This document shows positions 1 through 5,508 of a DNA stretch of 5,508 bases, one piece after another (positions within the stretch are counted from its first letter, which is position 1; the number at the start of each line of letters is the position of its first letter). Under the pieces are notes generated by a model. That model worked only from the letters and a program-made list of their open reading frames with translations. It was not told the origin of the DNA and made no database searches. This DNA is from Methanobacteriota archaeon (GTDB lineage: Archaea; Thermoplasmatota; Poseidoniia; Poseidoniales; Poseidoniaceae): NCBI GenBank assembly GCA_009936765.1, contig JAACDL010000017.1, positions 1-5,508 on the forward strand, written 5' to 3'. The position numbers were made by a program, and so were the translations under genes.

Positions 1-1096
1 CAAGGCGCACACCAGGGCCAGTCGGGGGGATAAATCGCTTTAGTTGACCGATTGCTGGAAGGAAATTATTGGCAGGGTCTTCTGCATATAGGCGGACTTC
101 GATTGCATGGCCTCGGATGTTTAAATCTCCACAACTCATGGCTTCTCCTCCAGCAATTCGTAATTGTTCTCTGACCAAATCTACACCAGTAACCATCTCA
201 GTGACTGGATGTTCGACTTGGATTCTAGTATTCATTTCGAGGAAGAAAAACTCACCAGTTGGAGTGACTAAGAATTCTACAGTGCCTGCTCCTTCGTAAT
301 TCACGGCTCTTGCGGCATCACATGCGGCTTCCCCCATAGCCTGTCGTAATTCGGCGTCAATAGCAACACTAGGAGCTTCTTCGAACACCTTTTGATGTCT
401 GCGTTGAACACTGCACTCTCTTTCACCTAGGTGGATAGTTCTCCCGTACTTGTCGGCTAAAACTTGTATCTCGATGTGTCGACTTCCAGTTAGTAATCTC
501 TCAACATAGACTCTGTCATCTCCAAATGCGTTCAATGCTTCTCGCATTGCAGCCTTTGCTTCGCTTTCCAGATTCTCTTCTTCATACACTGCTCGCATTC
601 CTTTACCGCCGCCTCCAGCAGTTGCTTTGAGCAATAATGGGTATCCAACAGAAGGAGCTATGGCGAGAACTTCTTCTAGGCCTCCATCTATTTCTTCTCC
701 CGGGATTACTGGGACTCCTGCAGCTTTCATGGTGATCCTTGCAGTCATTTTGTCGCCCATTTGTGTTATCGCTTCTGGAGAAGGGCCAATCCATATCAGG
801 CCAGAGTCCATTACGGCCTGAGCGAAATCCGCTCTCTCTGATAGGAATCCGAAGCCAGGATGTATGGAATCACATCCGTTTTGTATTGCAATCTCAAGCA
901 TTTGTTCTTGATTGAGATATGTTTCTGCAAGGCCTTCTCCTTGCAGAGGGATTGCAATGTCAGCAATCTCTGTGAACAACGAGCCAGTATCATTTGCGGC
1001 ATGGATTGCAACTCCTTCAATCCCTGCTTCCTTACAAGCCCGTAAGATACGGCATGCAATCTCACCGCGGTTTGCGACGAGAGTGCGTTTTAGCAT
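1..1096 (-). CDS. liuD: Biotin carboxylase domain of 3-methylcrotonyl-CoA carboxylase alpha subunit (partial, C-terminus beyond left edge)
   Basis: This subunit uses ATP and bicarbonate to carboxylate biotin, and the carboxyl group then passes to the acyl-CoA on the beta subunit. The frame is open from an ATG at 1096 to the window edge and gives 365 residues. Visible motifs are the N-terminal VANRGEIACRI (7-17), IHPGFGFLSE (78-87), MGDK with ATP-site Lys116, the glycine-rich ATP loop KATAGGGGKGM (157-167), RRHQKVFEEAPS (232-243), the catalytic stretch EMNTRIQVEHP (287-297) and RLYAEDP (335-341). All key residues of the biotin carboxylase family are present. Family alpha subunits run to about 650 residues with a C-terminal biotinyl domain, so the end of the biotin carboxylase domain and any fused biotin carrier lie outside the window. 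It starts 4 bases after the hydratase stop. The family is certain. The MCC assignment rests on its partner genes, because alpha subunits of MCC, propionyl-CoA and other acyl-CoA carboxylases look alike here. Confidence 0.93.
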   Translation of the reverse strand, partial: MLKRTLVANRGEIACRILRACKEAGIEGVAIHAANDTGSLFTEIADIAIPLQGEGLAETYLNQEQMLEIAIQNGCDSIHPGFGFLSERADFAQAVMDSGLIWIGPSPEAITQMGDKMTARITMKAAGVPVIPGEEIDGGLEEVLAIAPSVGYPLLLKATAGGGGKGMRAVYEEENLESEAKAAMREALNAFGDDRVYVERLLTGSRHIEIQVLADKYGRTIHLGERECSVQRRHQKVFEEAPSVAIDAELRQAMGEAACDAARAVNYEGAGTVEFLVTPTGEFFFLEMNTRIQVEHPVTEMVTGVDLVREQLRIAGGEAMSCGDLNIRGHAIEVRLYAEDPANNFLPAIGQLKRFIPPTGPGVRL

Positions 1097-1100
1097 CGAA

Positions 1101-1109
1101 TCACTCCTC
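1101..1109 (-). promoter_or_regulatory. Shine-Dalgarno of biotin carboxylase gene overlapping the hydratase stop codon
   Basis: On the minus strand GAGGAGTGA runs into the last codons of the hydratase gene: the two GAG codons for its final Glu-Glu and its TGA stop form the purine-rich site. Seven bases separate GAGGAG from the ATG at 1096. This supports that start codon and suggests translational coupling of the two genes. Confidence 0.6.
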
Positions 1110-1943
1110 AGGTTTCCAGTTAGCGCTTCGCTTTTCTAGGAATGAAGAAAGCCCTTCTTGGCCTTCATGACTTCCACGCATTCTGCTAGTGAAGTCCAAT
1201 GTCCATAGTCTGAGAGATTCATCGTCTTCGGACCATCTGTCAAATCCTAGAGTCAATTCTTTTGCAGCAGTCACTGCGCAAGGGCCTGTAGAGAGAACTT
1301 CTGAGATAATCTTTGACGAATCTGCTTCAACATCTTCACTAATGGCATCAATCATGCCAATTCTGAGGGCTTCAGATGTATCCATTCTCCCTGCAAGCAT
1401 AGCATGTCTGCGGAAATTTGCGCTGCCCATTCTACGGTAGACGTAAGGTCCAATTACAGCAGGGAGGATTCCAAGTTTCCCTTCAGACAATGCAATTTTA
1501 GCATCTGGTTTACAGATTACGTGATCTAGGCAAGCAATCAAACCAGCGCCTCCGCCTAATGCCACGCCTTGAACTAACCCAATTGTGAAACATGGATGAG
1601 ACCAAAGTCCATTGAACAAAGCATCGAGTCTTTCAGAATCTCTTCGGTTCTCTTCGGGAGTATTTGCTCCTGCATCTCTCATCATATTGATGTCGGCCCC
1701 TGCACAGAAATGCTTGCCTTGGCCGGTTAGTGTTAGCACTCTGAGGTAAGGAGTTCCGTCATCAGATGCTAACTTTCCAGTAGTGCCTACTGAGTTTTCT
1801 GATGTCCATTGGAATACTTCGATTAATTCAGTAATCATTTGGATATTCAAGGCGTTATATTTGTCTGAACGAGCCAGACTAACGCGAGCAATACATCCGT
1901 CGGTCTCCAATTGGATAAGTGAAGTTGTGGGTTGATTATTCAT
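1101..1943 (-). CDS. liuC: Enoyl-CoA hydratase/isomerase family protein, probable 3-methylglutaconyl-CoA hydratase
   Basis: This is a crotonase-fold protein of 280 residues. Its likely reaction is hydration of 3-methylglutaconyl-CoA to HMG-CoA, the step after the carboxylase in leucine breakdown. The first oxyanion-hole segment is GKHFCAGADI (76-85). The second is VALGGGAGLIACLD (127-140). Glu154 in LSEGKLGILPAVIGPYV (152-168) matches the second catalytic glutamate of crotonases (rat Glu164). The position 20 residues earlier, where rat hydratase has Glu144, is Gly134. From memory, bacterial LiuC-type hydratases also show this, along with a similar SE...LG..PAVI.PYV stretch, so I read it as a subfamily trait rather than decay. 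The C-terminal EGLSSFLEKRSANW (272-285 would overrun; it lies at about 263-276) is typical of the family. A polar stretch at about 46-66 is longer than usual. The ATG at 1943 has GGAG 8 bases upstream. It sits between the two carboxylase subunit genes, 35 bases after one and 4 before the other, which is the main support for the specific function. Confidence 0.85.
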   Translation of the reverse strand: MNNQPTTSLIQLETDGCIARVSLARSDKYNALNIQMITELIEVFQWTSENSVGTTGKLASDDGTPYLRVLTLTGQGKHFCAGADINMMRDAGANTPEENRRDSERLDALFNGLWSHPCFTIGLVQGVALGGGAGLIACLDHVICKPDAKIALSEGKLGILPAVIGPYVYRRMGSANFRRHAMLAGRMDTSEALRIGMIDAISEDVEADSSKIISEVLSTGPCAVTAAKELTLGFDRWSEDDESLRLWTLDFTSRMRGSHEGQEGLSSFLEKRSANWKPEE

Positions 1944-1950
1944 GTCTAAT

Positions 1951-1955
1951 TCTCC
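1951..1955 (-). promoter_or_regulatory. Shine-Dalgarno of hydratase gene
   Basis: GGAGA on the minus strand, with 8 bases between GGAG and the ATG at 1943. It supports the chosen start and shows that this mid-cluster gene has its own ribosome entry site. Confidence 0.55.
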
Positions 1956-1960
1956 AATTG

Positions 1961-1974
1961 CAAAAATTAAAATT
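1961..1974 (-). other. T-rich tract in the gap between carboxylase beta and hydratase genes
   Basis: On the transcribed strand the 35-base gap contains AATTTTAATTTTTG, the most T-rich part of any gap in the window. Archaeal termination often occurs at U-rich stretches without a hairpin, so a weak terminator or pause site is possible. It lies too close to the hydratase ATG (about 18-31 bases) to serve well as a TATA box for a leadered message. No hairpin precedes it. It may simply be AT-rich spacer. Confidence 0.25.
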
Positions 1975-1978
1975 CCAA

Positions 1979-3589
1979 TTACATTCTAAATACGCCAAAT
2001 CGGTCATTTGGCAACTTCGCATTTTGACTCGCTGCGATGCATAAACCAAGGATGTCTCTTGTGTCTCTTGGATCGATTATTCCATCATCCCAGAGTCTCG
2101 CTGTGGAATAATATGGGCTACCTTCAGTCTCATACTTTTCCAGAATCGGTGAGCGGAAATCGTCTAATTCTTCCCCTTCCATCGGTGGCATTCCTTCACG
2201 CGCCCTCTGGTCCTGTTTGACAGTTGTTAGTACATCTGCAGCCTGTGGACCACCCATTACAGAAATTCGACTGTTAGGCCACATGAATAGGAATCTTGGG
2301 TCATATGCTCTGCCGCACATGCCGTAATTTCCAGCTCCGTGCGAGCCCCCAATAATTACTGTGAACTTTGGAACATTGACGCAGGATACTGCGGTGACCA
2401 ATTTTGCACCGTCCTTGGCAATACCGCCTGCTTCGTACGCTTTGCCGACCATGAACCCTGTAATGTTCTGCAAGAACACCAGAGGGATGCCTCTTTGTCC
2501 ACACAATTCAACGAAATGCGCCCCCTTTAGTGAGGATTCTGAAAACAGGATTCCATTGTTTGCAACAATTCCTACCTTGTAACCGTGAATGTGGGCAAAT
2601 CCACAAATCAAAGTCTGACCATATCTGGCCTTGAATTCATGGAATCTACTACCATCTACAATTCTAGATATTATTTCCTTGATATCAACAGGAGTTCGAT
2701 TATCTGACGGGATAAGCCCTAGTAAATCTTCAACGTCATGGAATGGCTCATCTGGCTCTATTCTATCGAATGGTGCAAGTTCTCTAGAGCCAAGGTTCTC
2801 TACTACATTGCGAACCATTCTCAATGCTTCCGATTCATCTTCAGCATAGTGATCAGCCACTCCGCTTTGAGCGGTGTGCACATCTGCTCCACCTAATTCT
2901 TCGGCAGTCACAACTTCGCCTGTAGCAGCCTTTACCAAGGGAGGGCCTGCAAGGAAAATAGTTCCATTTCCTTTGACAATAATCGACTCGTCACTCATTG
3001 CTGGAACGTATGCTCCTCCAGCTGTACAACTCCCCAGTACGGCAGCAACCTGTGGTATTCCGTCTCCCGACATTCTTGCTTGATTGCGGAAAATTCGACC
3101 AAAGTGGCCAATATCGGGGAATACTTCGTCTTGCATAGGTAGGAATGCTCCGCCGGAATCTACTAGGTAGATGCAAGGCAGATTATTTTCGTGAGCAACA
3201 GTTTGTGCACGAATGTGTTTCTTGACAGTCATTGGGTAGTAGGATCCTCCCTTCACAGTAGCATCGTTGGCTACGAATAGGCATTCTCGCCCGTGTATCA
3301 TTCCTACTCCGGTTACTATACCGGCACTATTTGCTCTACCATCATACAATTCATATGCAGCAAGAGGAGATAATTCGAGAAAAGCAGTCCCTGGGTCGAT
3401 AATTTTCTCAATACGTTCTCTAGCTAGCATTTTACCTCTACTTCTATGCCTCTCGACGTATTTCCCGCCTCCACCATTGCTTACGGTATCTAGGCGGTTT
3501 CGAAGAGTTTCAATCAATTCTTGATTGTGAGTTCGTCGCTTTTGGAAGTCTGAGTCGGCACGATTGACACGGGTTGCTAGTCTATCCAT
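1979..3589 (-). CDS. liuB: 3-methylcrotonyl-CoA carboxylase beta subunit (carboxyltransferase)
   Basis: This subunit transfers carboxyl from carboxybiotin to the gamma carbon of 3-methylcrotonyl-CoA. It is complete at 536 residues, matching bacterial MCC beta subunits (about 535). The N-terminal crotonase-like domain carries KYVERHRSRGKMLARERI (43-60), NDATVKGGSYYPMTVKKH (108-125), the oxyanion-type SGGA (145-148) and GSCTAGGAYVPAMSDE (186-201), followed by GTIFLAGPPLVKAATGE. The C-terminal domain carries NNGILFSESSLKGAHFVELC (344-363), FLQNITGFMVG (372-382), GAGNYGMCGRAYDPRF (418-433) and SVMGGPQAADVL (443-454). FLQNITGFMVG and the ending DDGIIDPRDTR...RFGVFRM mark the MCC/geranyl-CoA branch. 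Propionyl-CoA carboxylases instead have a DVPGF-type loop. After SGGA the sequence reads FLPMQDE, where many MCCs have NLPRQDE, so the exact substrate could differ. The ATG at 3589 has GAGGGG 5 bases upstream. Its partner subunit gene follows after the hydratase. Confidence 0.93.
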   Translation of the reverse strand: MDRLATRVNRADSDFQKRRTHNQELIETLRNRLDTVSNGGGGKYVERHRSRGKMLARERIEKIIDPGTAFLELSPLAAYELYDGRANSAGIVTGVGMIHGRECLFVANDATVKGGSYYPMTVKKHIRAQTVAHENNLPCIYLVDSGGAFLPMQDEVFPDIGHFGRIFRNQARMSGDGIPQVAAVLGSCTAGGAYVPAMSDESIIVKGNGTIFLAGPPLVKAATGEVVTAEELGGADVHTAQSGVADHYAEDESEALRMVRNVVENLGSRELAPFDRIEPDEPFHDVEDLLGLIPSDNRTPVDIKEIISRIVDGSRFHEFKARYGQTLICGFAHIHGYKVGIVANNGILFSESSLKGAHFVELCGQRGIPLVFLQNITGFMVGKAYEAGGIAKDGAKLVTAVSCVNVPKFTVIIGGSHGAGNYGMCGRAYDPRFLFMWPNSRISVMGGPQAADVLTTVKQDQRAREGMPPMEGEELDDFRSPILEKYETEGSPYYSTARLWDDGIIDPRDTRDILGLCIAASQNAKLPNDRFGVFRM

Positions 3590-3594
3590 GTCTG

Positions 3595-3600
3595 CCCCTC
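3595..3600 (-). promoter_or_regulatory. Shine-Dalgarno of carboxylase beta gene
   Basis: GAGGGG on the minus strand, 5 bases before the ATG at 3589. An ATG 13 bases further upstream overlaps the site and is out of frame. The site therefore favours the chosen start. Confidence 0.55.
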
Positions 3601-3636
3601 ATCACAACCGAAGGTAGAGTTCGACTTGAATCAACC

Positions 3637-3644
3637 GCTTATAC
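3637..3644 (-). promoter_or_regulatory. Possible TATA box for the liu genes
   Basis: GTATAAGC on the minus strand overlaps the TAA stop of the membrane protein gene, about 48 bases before the carboxylase beta ATG. A start of transcription some 25 bases downstream would leave a leader of about 24 bases including the GAGGGG site, which is reasonable for an archaeal gene. The match is short, there is no convincing BRE next to it, and it partly encodes the end of the upstream protein. This is a guess from spacing. Confidence 0.2.
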
Positions 3645-4916
3645 TCCAAGAATTAAGCGGCCAATGTCTCGTAATCCTGGAGCAAGCCCGACAATCATTA
3701 CTGCTAGTACAATCAAGACACGCAAATGCTGTTGACGACTTTCAATCCGCATTTGTGAAAACATCCAAACTATCAGAGATACAATACACGCCTTGACTAA
3801 GAAAAATAGCCACGCACCTTCACCGAAGATGTCTAGGCTGTCACCAAATTGAATCACTGCATCAGAAACAGGATGCTTCTCAGAATATCCGAACCAATCG
3901 ATACCCACCATTGTGGCAAGACCATCACATAATTGCCCAAACAACATCCCTGCAACCATTGGAGTAGCAAGTATGCCCTTTGGAGTTAGGATTTCAACAG
4001 CGTGTTCAGAGCGGTCTTCGCTTTCCCATTCAGCTAATGTCATTCCATCCGGAATTAATCCGACTTCGTTTCCAGTTAAGCGTAATTGAGCAAGGTCTTC
4101 TTCTCCTTGTCTCCATACAGCCCAAGTGATCACTAATGGTAAGACTACTACTACAAGAACTGGCCAAATAACCTCGTTGTCTCGTGGCATTAATCCACTA
4201 TCTTGAGCCCAAGGTGTTGAACTGAGTTGAATCCAATGCCCGACCCCCATAGTGATTAATCCGATTGCAAAAGCAAGCATGCTTCTAGGAATCGCTTCCC
4301 AGTCCCAAGTATTGTGGATCACTACAGCAATCATTACCGCTCCGGCAATAGCACCACTAAGTATCCAAAAGTGGCCAGTGTCATGGATGTGAACATTCGG
4401 TAATACCAACAGGCCAGTAAATGCAATGTAGGCAACTAGGAGCATTGCTAGCATTGAGATTTCATTCTTCTTTCCAATATGCCCAATGAACCCAGAAATA
4501 ACTAGCCATGCTGCAAGATGAATGTGGATTAGTGGTGAGATAAATAGTACATCGACGCCTTCTGCAAAGTAATCAGCATCTTCCATAACTCGTAGAACCG
4601 GTGCTAGAACTACCCACGCGATTAACGCCCATCCCATCCTATCGTCTACGGGTAGTCTCCATTTCCTGAATACAGCCTGCAGTACGATTACTGCAGCGAC
4701 CATAGTAAGGATGTAAATTGCAGTGTTGACGCCTGAGTAACCAGCATCACCACTTTCTCCAGCATCTTTTACGATAGGATCCCAGATGTATATTTTGATA
4801 AAATCATCCCAGAACATTTCTGGAGCGAAAATTAACCCTCCGATTACTAGGAGTGCTATCGAAGCGAAAATGGATAGAAGTAGCCGCTCTCCGTTGGAGA
4901 ACTCTGTGTCATCCAT
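3639..4916 (-). CDS. DUF63 family archaeal polytopic membrane protein
   Basis: This is an integral membrane protein of 425 residues and unknown function. About ten or eleven hydrophobic segments are visible, near residues 13-30, 63-83, 94-108, 123-145, 152-173, 182-201, 212-232, 249-268, 314-341, 367-386 and 397-417. DUF63 hallmarks as I recall them are GYSGVNTAIY (59-68), LRVMEDADYF (108-117), CDGLATMVGIDWFGYSEKHP (330-349) and the terminal GLAPGLRDIGRLILGV. A hydrophilic loop at about 269-313, rich in Glu and Asp, lies between segments 8 and 9. DUF63 proteins I know of are nearer 300 residues, so this one carries extra material, probably in its middle. The frame can be extended to a TTG at 4937 (7 more residues), but no ribosome site precedes that TTG. 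I prefer the ATG at 4916, which itself has only a weak GAG-type site. It lies 46 bases after the isomerase stop and 49 before the carboxylase ATG. Confidence 0.8.
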   Translation of the reverse strand: MDDTEFSNGERLLLSIFASIALLVIGGLIFAPEMFWDDFIKIYIWDPIVKDAGESGDAGYSGVNTAIYILTMVAAVIVLQAVFRKWRLPVDDRMGWALIAWVVLAPVLRVMEDADYFAEGVDVLFISPLIHIHLAAWLVISGFIGHIGKKNEISMLAMLLVAYIAFTGLLVLPNVHIHDTGHFWILSGAIAGAVMIAVVIHNTWDWEAIPRSMLAFAIGLITMGVGHWIQLSSTPWAQDSGLMPRDNEVIWPVLVVVVLPLVITWAVWRQGEEDLAQLRLTGNEVGLIPDGMTLAEWESEDRSEHAVEILTPKGILATPMVAGMLFGQLCDGLATMVGIDWFGYSEKHPVSDAVIQFGDSLDIFGEGAWLFFLVKACIVSLIVWMFSQMRIESRQQHLRVLIVLAVMIVGLAPGLRDIGRLILGV

Positions 4917-4962
4917 GTTAACTCTCAACCCAATCAAGATGATGAGTGTTACCCGTTAAGGC

Positions 4963-5508
4963 TCACTCTTCTTCGGAATCTTCAGTAGGTACACGAGGTT
5001 CGTGTTCTTCAACGAAAGATACCTTGCCAGCACTGACAGCGTCTCTTAGTACGGTTACTAAGCGGAACTTCTGCATTGCAGCGTTGGTGTCGAAAAGCAT
5101 AGTTTGTGGGACAACGATTGAAAGGTCATCGCCGTCAAATGTGACTACGAATCCTTCATGACCAGTATTTGCTTCTAGCAGAGCAGATACCTTCTCTTCC
5201 TTTCCTTCGATTACCTTTACAATCTTGTAGTCGTACTTTAGTTTACGACCAGCCATAGGGTGGTTGTAGTCAATACGTGCACGACCTGCTGCGAGGTAAG
5301 AGAGAGTTCCTTGGCGACCTTCGATTGAGACAGGTCCTCCAATGTACAATGACTTAGGGTCACGGACATGGCGTAGCAACTTGTCGATTGAGATAGTTTC
5401 AATTTGGGCAGGGTCTTTATCGCCGTAAGCATCTGCAGGAGCGATTTCTAGCGAAATATCCTTGTCAGCTTTAGCGGAAAGTAGGCTCTCTTCGAATCCT
5501 GAAATCAA
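4963..5508 (-). CDS. Long archaeal-type FKBP peptidyl-prolyl cis-trans isomerase (partial, N-terminus beyond right edge)
   Basis: This is a prolyl isomerase and folding helper of the FKBP/SlyD class, probably cytoplasmic. The window holds the last 181 residues. The frame is open to the edge, so the true start and the first FKBP strands are outside. Visible parts, numbered from the edge, are ISGFEESLLSAK (2-13), matching the family's PGFE.AL.GM segment; IAPADAYGDKDP (22-33), the usual PPE.AYG.; an insert-in-flap chaperone domain at about 35-80; NHPMAGRKLKYDYKI (82-96), the return strand of the FKBP fold; then a C-terminal extension at about 103-170 ending in a short acidic tail. This arrangement matches the 230-250 residue FKBPs of euryarchaea rather than short bacterial forms. 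The family's usual Met in the GM turn reads as Ala-Lys here (12-13). It is followed by the DUF63 gene in the same direction. There is no evident link to leucine breakdown. Confidence 0.88.
   Translation of the reverse strand: MISGFEESLLSAKADKDISLEIAPADAYGDKDPAQIETISIDKLLRHVRDPKSLYIGGPVSIEGRQGTLSYLAAGRARIDYNHPMAGRKLKYDYKIVKVIEGKEEKVSALLEANTGHEGFVVTFDGDDLSIVVPQTMLFDTNAAMQKFRLVTVLRDAVSAGKVSFVEEHEPRVPTEDSEEE

Noticed and set aside
603..1065. Short open frames on both strands inside the biotin carboxylase gene
   Set aside because: They overlap a 365-residue frame with all biotin carboxylase motifs, have no family resemblance and are out-of-frame shadows.
1906..1960. Ten-base repeat CAATTGGAGA, once before the hydratase ATG and once inside its early coding part
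   Set aside because: One copy includes the ribosome site and the other encodes Gln-Leu-Glu in frame. Two copies of a 10-mer in AT-rich DNA are not enough to call an operator.
1979..3589. Propionyl-CoA or acetyl-CoA carboxylase beta subunit
   Set aside because: The FLQNITGFMVG loop, the RFGVFRM ending and a hydratase gene between the two subunits all point to the MCC branch.
3590..3638. Possible C-TTCG-G hairpin in the leader of the carboxylase beta gene
   Set aside because: Only one C-G pair closes the TTCG loop before mismatches begin, so there is no stable stem.
4917..4937. TTG at 4937 as the start of the DUF63 protein
   Set aside because: No purine-rich ribosome site lies before it, and the added seven residues match nothing recognisable. 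The ATG at 4916 is preferred, although its own site is weak.
5506..5508. TTG at the right edge as the start of the FKBP gene
   Set aside because: The first visible residues correspond to the middle of the FKBP fold (the GFE segment), so the gene must begin outside the window.

Overview
The window holds five protein-coding genes, all on the minus strand, packed with gaps of only 4 to 49 bases. In transcription order, from the right edge leftward, they are: the C-terminal part of a long FKBP-type peptidyl-prolyl isomerase (cut by the right edge); an archaeal DUF63 polytopic membrane protein; a 3-methylcrotonyl-CoA carboxylase carboxyltransferase (beta) subunit; an enoyl-CoA hydratase/isomerase-family protein that fits 3-methylglutaconyl-CoA hydratase; and the biotin carboxylase part of the matching alpha subunit (cut by the left edge). 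There is no gene-free stretch over 300 bases, and I saw no tRNA, rRNA, CRISPR array, insertion sequence or phage gene.

Organism: DUF63 is, to my knowledge, an archaeal family. The isomerase has the FKBP plus insert-in-flap plus extra C-terminal layout usual in archaeal long FKBPs. Medium-to-low GC, acidic protein tails, short gaps and a bacterial-type leucine catabolism set together suggest a heterotrophic planktonic euryarchaeon, with Marine Group II (Poseidoniales) or a relative as the best guess. The lineage is inferred from gene content, not from a marker gene.

Function: the three left-hand genes have the same order as bacterial liuB-liuC-liuD. The beta and alpha subunits would together carboxylate 3-methylcrotonyl-CoA to 3-methylglutaconyl-CoA using ATP, bicarbonate and biotin. 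The hydratase would then give 3-hydroxy-3-methylglutaryl-CoA, which HMG-CoA lyase splits to acetyl-CoA and acetoacetate. Isovaleryl-CoA dehydrogenase (liuA) and the lyase (liuE) are not in the window; the lyase might lie beyond the left edge. The two right-hand genes look like housekeeping or uncharacterised neighbours and have no evident biochemical link to leucine breakdown.

I found no clear new system. The points most worth a second look are the enlarged DUF63 protein next to the pathway, the hydratase lacking the first canonical catalytic glutamate, and the bacterial-style liu gene order in a probable archaeon.
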